Shown piece after piece: positions 55,280 to 64,000 of a DNA stretch of 64,000 nt. The notes below the pieces were generated by a model that worked only from the letters and a program-made list of their open reading frames with translations, was not told the DNA's origin and made no database searches. Positions within the stretch are counted from its first letter, which is position 1. The number at the start of each line of letters is the position of its first letter. The translations under genes were made by a program, and so were the position numbers. This DNA is from Dillenia suffruticosa (lineage: Eukaryota; Streptophyta; Magnoliopsida; Dilleniales; Dilleniaceae): positions 13,292,501 through 13,356,500 of the forward strand of contig JAVTVX010000017.1 in the NCBI GenBank assembly GCA_033439265.1, written 5' to 3'.

Positions 55280-55579
55280 AATTCTGCAAGGAGAGAACTT
55301 TCATTAGATATATTTCTAGAGTTTGACATGATTTAAAAATTAGGGCTAGTTATTCGTAACTAACCCCCTAAAATGAATGAAGTTTTGGATCTCAGAATTA
55401 AATCAATTAGGTTAGATACTAATCGTATCTAACCCCCTAAAATGAATAACTCATATGTCGAAAACCATATGCAGGGATATAAATGACTGTATGAAACTCT
55501 TATGCATTGAGGACTTTTAAAATCAAGTTACTTGGGAATGTTTTCAAATCATTTTATAAAATATAGCTCTAAACCAAGA

Positions 55580-55591
55580 GCTCTGATACCA
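55580..55591 (-). other. Gypsy primer binding site
   Basis: Minus strand TGGTATCAGAGC, matching initiator methionine tRNA, seven bases after the LTR end. Confidence 0.9.
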
Positions 55592-55598
55592 ACCGAAC

Positions 55599-58485
55599 TG
55601 TCACGCCCCGAACCGGGATCGTGAACAGCCGCCCGTTGTCCCTGGATGCCGGCTGGATTTTTACAGAAAATCGGGCAGAACCTCCCCATAAATCGGAGGT
55701 TTTCCCATGTACAATTTCACCTGTATATGACATTCATCCAGTACAAATAAACAATTGGCCATCCCGGCCTCTCCAAAATCAACAATATCCACAGCCAACA
55801 TCCAGAACAACGCAAGGCTATAAAGTTTCTAACAGTCCTAGCAACAGACCTCTACTTTCATGCCCAACTAGAGCATGAGCAGCCGCCACACCGAGCGGAC
55901 TTAAATCCTACGCATATATAAAATAAATTCCCAAGTTATTTTTAAATATTTACAAATGCCTCAATGCAATGAAATAAGTCAATACGAGAGTTTCAAGAAT
56001 AAAAGTCCATAATTTATACAGTCATCCCATAAAACTTGGTAATTACATGGATCAAACAAAAATCTCCAATACATAATAATATCACCAATCATCGTAGCAG
56101 AAGAGATGGAAAATATCCATACCCAAGCCCAGTGGTATCTCCTCGATCCAACACTAATCCTGTGGGAAAGAAAGTGAGGGATGAGTATCTATGGGAGGAT
56201 ACTCAGTAAGTGAGGGGATTGACATCATGCTATCAATATCGAGGTGAATTTGGAGTGTCAAAGCATAAGATAAGAAAATATCCACAGTGTGCAAACCAAT
56301 CATGTTATTTCAAAATCATATATAATACGCACACATCAGAAAGCAAGATATGCATCCTAAAATTTTACATCAATGTCATGAAGAACCGGCCAATGAAATA
56401 TTCCCGGCAATGGTCTACCTCGACCACGGACGGCGCATTGGGGGTTTTTCCAAATGCAAGTATTAAAGAATGGTTCTCTGCCCCAATGTTGGCCACAGAC
56501 TACCCCAACTAGTCTGTAAAAAAATATATAGTGTACATATAACTAGTCGGCCGTGTATGGTGCCCCCGCCTGGTGCTAGACGGAGCCGTACTCAACGTCC
56601 TCTCCGATGAGGGTCAACCTGGGACACCCATACACACGACAATCTGGCGGATACCTCCGGCCGAAGCGTATCCGGACACAAGTGGTGCCTCTACCAGATG
56701 TCCTTCGTAGCTACGGATCACAATATCATATCAGCCGGGCACGTAGCCCCATGCATCCCATCACCAGATCAGCCGGGCATATAGCCCCATGCATAATATC
56801 ATAACGTCAGCCGGGCATACAGCCCAATGTATAATATCATAAAGTCGGCCGGGCATACAGCCCAAAACATAATATCATAAAGTCGGCCGGGCATACAGCC
56901 CAAATGTATAAATAAATCCATTTAAAACCATGTGCCAATGCAGTGGAAGCATTAAAACATATCAATATGTCGAAAATGTGGCACAATATACGTTTATCAA
57001 AACTCATGGATGCATATCAATAAAGTCGGCATTTAAGACACTCCAAAGGTCACAAAACATTTCATCAAATATTGGAAAGTCATAACAATCATACATTTTG
57101 CAGAAACATGTCATTTAAAAGATATTTTTGAAACATGGTTTTCAATCAATAGCGAATGTCAAAGTCCCACTCACAGTTTTAGGGAGGGTGGTCACTCCCT
57201 ATTTTCAAAACTAATCAAATCTGATCTGCTTCCTCGAGTCTCCAAAAAGATCAACCTAAATCACATCAAATTTCTGTAACATTCTATACTTAACCTTCAA
57301 TTCATATATAATCATTTCATAATTTGTATTCTATTTGCATTTCACTTACACTCTAAACATATACAAAACCTTTCATCTTAAATTCAATCCTACATTCGTC
57401 CAATTTATCAATTAGAGTCGAAATCTCCTCACCTAGGGTTTTCTCGAAGCGTCGAGTCTCGTCCGAAAGTCGTTTCGATCACTCCAAAGTCTGTAGGGTT
57501 TCCTATCAAAACAAGGTTCATTTGTTAAATCTAAACACTTAGATCCAAATCAAAAACCCTAAGTCATTTACCTGCGTGGAGGTTCGTGGGCTGTCACGGG
57601 CCGTCGCGGGCTCGTGGGCTACAGCTAGCGGGCTCGCTGGTCTGCGTGCTACGGGGTAGCGGGCCGGCGGGCTGGCGGGCAGATGGGCTGAACTGGGCCG
57701 CGGGCCGTACTGGACCTGCGGGCTTGGACGGGCTGGCGGGCCTGGTGGGCCCGTGGGCTTGCTGCTGATGGGCCTGCGGCTAATGGGCCTGCAGGCTGGC
57801 GGGCCTGCGGGCCGACAGTGGCTCGCGGGCTGGTGCTCGCCCGTGTGCTGCGCTGGCTCGTGCGCGCTCGCACGCTGGCTCGTGCGCGCTCGCGCGCTGC
57901 TGCGCGCCCCTGCGCGCTCGCGCGCTCTGCTCGCGCGCTCTGCGCGCACTCTGCTCGCGCGCCTGCTCGCGCGCTCTGCTCGCTCGTGCACTGGGCCGCG
58001 CGCTCGTGCGCTGGGCAGCGCTCGTGCGCTGGGCCCCGAGCGCTCGTGCGCTGGGCCGCTCAAACTCGTGCGCTGGGTCGCGCGCCCGTGCACGCCCGTG
58101 CACTCTGGGCCGCGCACTCGAACTCACGCTCGCGCAAGAAGGGTCGCGCGCTCGCGAGCAGTCGCGCTCGCGCTACGGCGTGCTCGGGTGATCGCGCGCT
58201 CGCACGAGGGAGGGAATCACTGTTGCTGTGGTGGTGGTGCCTGCGGAAGGTCGCGGGTGGTGCGATTGTGCAGGGAAGCGGGTCGCGCGGTGGCGCGCGG
58301 AGGAGGGTAGAGAACAACGAAGAGAGAGCGATCGCGAGAGGGATCGCGAAGGGAGAGAGAGAAACCGAGAGGGAAGAAGGAGGAGAAGAAGAAGAAGAAG
58401 AAGGAGAAGAAGGAGAAGCTGCCGGCGGAGCTTGCGGTGAAGACCAACGCCGCGGTGGGGGAGGGAGGCGAAGGGTCGGCGGAGA

Positions 58486-58536
<51 letters not shown>

Positions 58537-58598
58537 GAATTAGGGCTTTAGCCCTAATTCAATTGGGGGGAGGGCCAAAACGCTGCGTTTTGGCTCTC

Positions 58599-58669
<71 letters not shown>

Positions 58670-58682
58670 GCTTGGTGTTACA
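55599..58682 (-). repeat. Gypsy LTR (5' LTR on the minus strand)
   Basis: 3084 bases, colinear with 49575-52667 at a constant offset of 6024 up to the GA run. It drives gag on the minus strand. It contains the same 38-bp repeats, GC-rich part, palindromes (58533-58594) and T run (58603-58667). Confidence 0.95.
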
Positions 58683-58687
58683 CTCTT

Positions 58688-60551
58688 CTAGTTAACTATC
58701 ACAGTTAGCGTAGTTATAATAATCAAATTTTAAATGCTAACAGTCAAATAATAATAGTCAAAATGAAAATAGGACATATTATAGTCAACCACCCAAAGAT
58801 CACAGTCGACTTGCACTTACAAGCTAGTTCATACACATATCTCAACTTACTAAGAACGTGGCATTGCACATGAGACATAAGTTGTGCCACATGCAACATG
58901 CCAAATTGAATGCCAAAACACATGCAGAAGTTACATCAATTCATATGACATTCGGGCTTGTCAACTTGGTAGGAAAGGCAGTTGACTCACACATTTAGAC
59001 CATGAGCACAATGCGCATGCACTGCATTGACATGACATTAGCATGGCACATGTACTGCACTGGCCCGCATTGGCATGACACAAGTTTAGTACCAGGATTG
59101 CACAAGCATGGCACTAGCATCGCACAAACATGACATGAGCACTAGTATGCCAAGAGGCACATGCCACCAAGCCATTGCATAAGGCCACTCCACATCACTG
59201 CACATATGTTTGCATTAATCAAATGGCCTAGTCGACTCACCTCTTCCTAACTTAGAAAAATTCTAAGTCTAGAAGTGAAGTGTCGATCCTTGGATGATAC
59301 TCTCATGTTTTGAACATGAGGTAGTCGACTACCACAAGAAGTAAAAGTCGACTCTTGCTGCTCCCAGAACTACACACATCACCTAACTTAGAGCCAAGCA
59401 ACCCTAAAGCATAATGCTACATACTACATGCCATATGCCCATAGCATTATGCCACATGCATTGAGTTACTTGCACTAGCACGATGCATATACACCAAAGC
59501 AGGTTCAAGTGCCATCGACTATCTCAAAGTAAGGAAGCCGACTATGCCAAGTCTATCGATCTTTAGACATGCTAGTATCGATTCTCAATATTGTAGAAGT
59601 TTAAGAGTTGCGCTAGAGTATGGATGTAGTTGACTATCATGGATAAAGGCAGTTGATTAATCAAGAAGCCAAAAGGGAACACAGCGACGCGACCAATCCT
59701 TGAAGGTTGGAGTACTGGTACTTGAACTAATCATAGAGTAAAGCTGAGAAGAAGTCAACTATGAAGAAAGAAGCAGTTGACTAACTCATGGAGGAACAAA
59801 GGAAAAATTCAAATTGTAGTCGACCAACAGAGAGGCATAGTCAACTAACACATGAGTAACGGCTAATTTCCAGAAAAGCTGTTCGAGCATTTAATGTTCC
59901 TTAGACACCTATGAACAGCTAGTTTTAGCATTAAATGAGCTCCAATGGTCAAGATATCTTGAGAAACTATAAATACAACTACTATTAAAGACAAACAATC
60001 TTTGAACAACTTAAACACACCTATTGAACATTAGTATTCTCGGTCTTCATTGTTTTATTGTTTTTAGTGTTATATTTCTTCTCGGCTGTAAAGTCATCAT
60101 CTGAACACTTAGGCTCAAGGTTGTAACTTTTGTTTTTGTCTCAGAATCTTGTAAGAGATCAAGAACTGAGGATCTTCTTCATCTAGGATTCGATTGTCTA
60201 TGAAAGACAAGTTAGGGTTTGCTTGAGCCATGAATTCTAGTATGAGGGTTTGCTAGCACTGTGAAGTTTAGTTTGAGTACTCAGGAGCAACACTTATAAA
60301 GACTTGACTAAGGGTCTAAGAAATCTAGTTCATTGTACTATTTGGGGGAGCAAATAGTAGATTAGAAACTCTAGAGGGAGTCTGGGAGTGGACGTATACC
60401 GGGAAAGTAGAACCACTATAAATCTTTGTGTCGATCATTCTTCTCTCCCTCTCTATGTTCTTTGTTTTTATATTTCAAAGATATAAAAAACCAAAAAGGG
60501 TCAACAACCTATTCATCCCTCCTCTCTATGTTGTCTAGCCTCAGTTCTTCA
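58688..60551 (+). repeat. Copia-2 5' LTR, second part
   Basis: Continues the LTR after the repeated target CTCTT. It contains further GTCGACT sites (for example near 58810, 59229, 59325 and 59347) and decayed forms GTTGACT and AGTCAACT. A TATA-like AACTATAAATACAAC near 59967 is a plausible promoter. It ends TTCTTCA before the primer site. Full LTR length without the gypsy insertion is about 2.1 kb. Confidence 0.75.
59960..59985 (+). promoter_or_regulatory. TATA-like element in the copia-2 LTR
   Basis: AGAAACTATAAATACAACTA lies about 590 bases before the LTR end, a usual place for a copia LTR promoter. No transcript evidence is available from sequence alone. Confidence 0.45.
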
Positions 60552-60553
60552 AT

Positions 60554-60565
60554 TGATATCAGAGT
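60554..60565 (+). other. Copia-2 primer binding site, degraded
   Basis: TGATATCAGAGT, differing at two positions from TGGTATCAGAGC; both changes are transitions. Confidence 0.7.
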
Positions 60566-60611
60566 AAGCGTGCTGGAAAGAGCCTTATAGGTTTAACACC
60601 AAAGATCCTAC

Positions 60612-62370
60612 ATGACACTAAATAGAGACAGTGCCCCCTTTGAGGCTTGCTCTACAAACAGAGTACCTTTCTTCAATGGTAACAACCATAGCTACTGGAA
60701 GCAAAGGATATGGAATTTCGTAAGATGAAACCATATGGGAGATTATGGAAGAAGGCATTGAATTTCCCACATAAGTAATAGACGGTATCTGGGTTCCGGC
60801 CAAAATGAAGATTATGATATCGAAAGAAAAGAAAGCCTACAAAGTAAATTGCAAGGTTGTCAACCTGCTAAATTTGGCATTGAGCATAAACAAATACAGT
60901 AAAGCCTCTTTGTACATCACTACCAAAGAAATTTAGAAAAGACTCGAAGCCATATATATAGGAAAAGACCAAGTAAGAAAGAACAAGGTTCAAATACTGA
61001 AGTAGGAAAATGAAACATTCAAAATAAAGGATGAAGAGTCTATATAAGAGATGACCACAAGATTCAACACTATAACCAATGAGCTCAGATTGTTGGGAAA
61101 GGACATATTTGAGGAAGGCATGGTTGACAAAATACTGAGATGTCTTCCTAAGGCTTGGGAGCCTAAAGTCACTGCAATTGAGGAGTCAAAGAATCAAGAT
61201 ACACTCACAATGGATCAATTGGTAGGATCACTTATAACACATGAAATGAAAATAAACACCAAGGGAACTGTAAGTAAGAATAGAGGAAAGAATGTGGCTT
61301 TCAAGGCAGACAATGAAAAAAGCACCTGAGACAGTAATGAAATGAAGATAAAGAAGAAGAATATATGGCATTGCTAACCTGAAAATTCAAAAGAGTGCTT
61401 TGAGTGTAGGAACTCTAGACATATTAAAGCAGATTGTCCTTAACTCAACAAAGTTGATAAGAAGGACAAAAAGATGAAAAAGAAGAAGAAGAAGAAAGCA
61501 TTGGTTGCCTGAAGTGATGATGATAACAGCTCTTCAGAAGAGGAAGCTGAGACTGAAAAAGCCGATACTTGTTTCATAGCTTTGGAGGACTCTTAGAACA
61601 ATGAGGTAAGCTCCTATTACTCTGACTCTTCAAATTCCTTAGATTCTAAAAATGGATTTTCTGCAAGTGAATTGCATGAGGCACTCTTAGAAGCTCTGAA
61701 AGATCTTTGGAAAGCAATGAAGAAAAACACATTCTTAAAAAAGTATATACTGAACTGGAAGAAGAAAAAAATATGTTGGCTTCAGAAAACAATAAATTAA
61801 AAGAAGAATATGATATACTGAAGCAACATAGCAATGAATTATATACAAAGGTTGAAACCAAATCAGAAAAGGCTAAGGAACAAGAAACTAAAGTAGAAAA
61901 TCTACCATAGTAGAGGAACTTAGAGAAGAGAAAAGTAGAAATCAAAGACTTAGTTCTCTATTATATCAGTTTGTACAGGGCCAAGAAAAGCCAGACCTAA
62001 TGTTAGGAGCCCAAAGGACAATTCATGACAAGGCCAGCTTAGGATATAACCCATCCAAAACCCAGAAGAAGCTCTAGAACTTCTTTGTACCCAGTTCAGG
62101 ACCCACAAGGCTAAAATCATATGTCATGCTTGCATAAAATTGGGACATAAAGCTAAGCATTGCAAATTCAAGGAAAAGATTAACATGAGCAAAAACAAAA
62201 GGCCATTGAAAAATATGAAATGCTCATACTGTCTCAAAATAGTGCACACAAATAATGCATGTTGGCTTAGAACTGAATCATCTAGGAAAATAACAAAGCA
62301 ATGAGTGCCTAAAGTAGTTAGAGATAATTTTGCAACTAACCATGCTGGACCCAAAAGGACTTGTGTACCA
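60612..62370 (+). pseudogene. Copia-2 gag remnant (UBN2 domain, zinc knuckles)
   Basis: Begins MTLNRDSAPFEACS at 60612. VPFFNGNNHSYWKQRIW marks the start of the gag domain. The best open stretch, 61051-61329, holds the UBN2 end (TRFNTITNELRLLGKDIFEE, KILRCLPKAWEPKVTAIEES). A zinc knuckle CFECRNSRHIKADC (about 61396-61437) keeps CX2CX4HX4C, then a Lys run, an acidic SSSEEEAETE stretch, a coiled coil (61707-61910, ELEEEKNMLASENNKLKEE), and two more knuckles near 62118-62265 (CHACIKLGHKAKHC, CSYCLKIVHTNNAC). The order matches SIRE/Maximus gag. About ten stops and several frame changes make it inactive. Confidence 0.8.
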
Positions 62371-62429
62371 AAAGGCTGAATTCTCTCTTGAATAGACTTG
62401 CTTGAAAGCTAAAGGATCTTGAAATGCTT

Positions 62430-63467
62430 GGTTTCTGGACAGTGCTGCTCTTAGCATATGATAGGGGATGTAACCAGATTCAACAATTTGGAAGAGAGAC
62501 TTAGAGGCAAGGTTATCTTCGGGGACAACTTTAAAGGAAGGATAATTGGCTTCAGCGACATAGGTACCTCTTCTACCCTCATTGAGTATGTTTTATTAGT
62601 TAAAGACTTGAAACATAACCTCCTTAGTATTAATCAATTGTGTGATAAAGGTTACATTGTTTTATTTGATTTTGATTGTTGTAAAGTGATCAATAAGTCT
62701 ACCAAAAAGGTTAGATTTAGATGATTTAGGTAAGGAAACATATATGTGACCAATTTAGATAATATAAATTATTCTGAGGAGGCATGTCTCATGACAATGA
62801 GCTGTGAAAATGCCTGTCTTTGGCATAAGAGGTTAGGTCATGCTAGCATGGATCTGATATCAAAACTACTTAGGAAAGATCGGCTTGACCAAACTTAGAT
62901 TTAAAAAAGATAGACTATGTAATACTCGTATGAAAGACAAACACACGAGAACAACTTTTAAGCCAAAGAATATAGTGTCAACCAATAAGCCATTAAAACT
63001 TTTGTATATAAACTTATTTGGACCTACTAGAACTCAGAGCCTAAGGAAAAGTATTATGGATTTGTGATCATAGATGATTATTCTACGTATACATAGGTGC
63101 AATTCCTAATTAAGAAATGAGAGGCAAGTATGTCTTTATCAATTTATGTAAGAATGTCCAGAGTGAGAAAGGATACTCAATTAAGTGAATCATAAGTGAC
63201 CATGGGAAGAAGTTTGAGAATAGAACAATAAAAAATTTTTGTGAAAAATATGGCATAAATCATAACTTCTCAACTCTTAGGACACCCCAATAGAATGGGG
63301 ATGTAGAGAGATTAAATAGGACTTTAGAAGAAATGACAAGAACAATACTTTATGAGCAGAACTTGTCTAAGCATTTTTTGGTAGAGGCTGTTAACATAGC
63401 CTATTGCATCTTAAATAAAGGTCTAATAAGAGCTATAATTAAGAAAACCTCATATGAGCAATATAAA
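62430..63467 (+). pseudogene. Copia-2 pol remnant (protease, integrase), cut at 63467
   Basis: Protease residue pattern near 62430-62724 (DSAALSI-type active-site region degraded, then GKVIFGDNFKGRIIGFSD, LKHNLLSINQLCDKG). A pre-integrase zinc motif follows at about 62810-62930 (CLWHKRLGHASMDLI, then LCNTRMKDKHTRT). Integrase remnants run from 63000 (LYINLFGPTRTQS, IIDDYSTYT, FSTLRTPQ, VERLNRTLEEMTRTILYEQ) to KTSYEQYK at 63467. Stops and frame changes are present, and the reading ends abruptly at a TGTCAC junction. Confidence 0.8.
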
Positions 63468-64000
63468 TGTCACTCCCTGACTCTCAAATCAAGCACACGA
63501 CTTGTTGCATTAACCCAGAATATGGCTAAACCTAACCCGTCCATCAAGGTACCGTAAGATATTCATCGATATCTATCCATTTTATAAAATAATTCAATAA
63601 AACCAAATAAACCAACATATATTCATCACGCAACCAAATGACCACCCCCATGCCTCCATATTCAAAACATGTATGCATAAGGTCATCCCGGCCATTCAAA
63701 TCAAAATACATGCACAATGCTAATCCGGCCATTCCAATCAATTCCATAGAATAAACAAGTCCCTACTCAAGAAATCCAAACAACCCAATCAAAGATAATT
63801 CTTAAATAAACTTTCAGTTAATCAAACAGGTTCTCAATATATGTATTCAAAACCAAACAAAATTTATATTCCAAAATTAGTAAAGATAATATTCAAGATA
63901 GTTCTCCAAAAATAGTTACAACAATCCCTCTACAATGGTCCATCTTCAAAATATAATCAAAAGAAACAAATATTCAAAGAGATGACATGGGCTAATCTCC
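63468..64000 (-). mobile_element. Start of another gypsy-type LTR, cut by window end
   Basis: At 63468 copia integrase coding stops and TGTCACTCCCTGACTCTC begins, close to TGTCACGCCCCGAAC of the gypsy LTR at 49575 and 55599. Downstream, ATCC(C)GGCCATTC units near 63686 and 63725 recall the GGCCGGGCAT repeats of that LTR. The likely reading is a minus-strand gypsy LTR inserted into copia-2. Its far end and the target duplication (which would be ATAAA from 63463-63467) lie outside the window. Confidence 0.6.

Larger units (their letters stand above)
49575..58682 (-). mobile_element. Young Ty3-gypsy element with 3.1 kb LTRs and gag only (Tekay/Del-like)
   Basis: Exact target duplication CTCTT at 49570-49574 and 58683-58687. 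LTRs 49575-52667 and 55599-58682, on the minus strand starting TGTAACACC and ending GTGACA. Comparing them I noticed only two substitutions (51551 T against 57575 C; 52097 G against 58121 A), an 8-base length change in a GA run and one base in a T run. Internal region 52668-55598 on the minus strand: tRNA-iMet primer site, intact 480-residue gag, broken protease and RT scraps, polypurine tract. No integrase or chromodomain. LTR end motifs and gag suggest a Tekay/Del-like chromovirus; the lineage is inferred. Confidence 0.93.
49334..63467 (+). mobile_element. Copia-2: SIRE/Maximus-type Ty1-copia element, interrupted
   Basis: The 5' LTR starts TGTTCGCAAAATGAG at 49334, is split by a gypsy element (49575-58682), and resumes to end TTCTTCA at 60551 before a primer site. 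Gag with a UBN2 domain, a Lys- and acid-rich linker, a coiled coil and extra zinc knuckles is typical of SIRE/Maximus. Protease and integrase follow. The element is cut at 63468 by another LTR, so RT, RNase H and the 3' LTR are not in the window. Many stops are present. Confidence 0.8.

Noticed and set aside
54459..55336. Plus-strand frames opposite the gypsy gag
   Set aside because: Shadows of the minus-strand gag, which has a full domain structure and zinc knuckles.

Overview
The window is nuclear DNA of a flowering plant. The evidence is plant-type transposons throughout (CACTA/En-Spm, Ty1-copia, Ty3-gypsy of Tat and Tekay-like type), GT-AG introns, AT-rich spacers, microsatellites, and no bacterial operon. 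The species cannot be named from what is visible. I found no convincing host gene. The sequence is a nest of mobile elements at different stages of decay.

Layout. 1-2638 is AT-rich spacer with a CT-rich degenerate repeat. 2639-16660 is CACTA-1 (flanking TTG/TTG), an old element with a wrecked TNP2 transposase and a wrecked second (TNPA-like, Transposase_24) gene. It is interrupted by a younger non-autonomous CACTA element, 11468-14140 (AAA/AAA). 17318 to about 21830 is CACTA-2, a truncated minus-strand copy that carries a ~0.7 kb inverted duplication of its own exons around a ~1.2 kb loop. 24341-31320 is copia-1, a decayed Ty1-copia element. 31750-32955 is a repeat-rich element with a CACTA-like end. 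35256-44294 is CACTA-3 (CAT/CAT), the best preserved element. It has both termini, both genes with readable exon-intron structure, a GC-rich hairpin-packed leader, and a few inactivating changes.

From about 35 kb to the end the DNA is a retrotransposon nest. A Tat-type gypsy element (LTR, gag, protease, 88-bp tandem repeats, antisense coiled-coil ORF) holds CACTA-3 at its LTR. Its antisense ORF is cut by a SIRE/Maximus-type copia element (from 49334). The copia LTR is cut in turn by a very young gypsy element, 49575-58682 (CTCTT/CTCTT), whose 3.1 kb LTRs are nearly identical and which has an intact gag but only scraps of pol. At 63468 the copia pol is cut by the start of another gypsy-like LTR that runs off the window.

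How the parts relate. The CACTA copies look like one family: same termini, same GCGACGAA-type subterminal repeats, same two genes. Both TNP2 copies share a nonsense codon, so they probably moved with transposase supplied by a relative. The inverted duplication in CACTA-2 could make hairpin RNA against that family, in the manner of maize Mu killer. The young gypsy element likewise appears to have been copied with enzymes supplied in trans.
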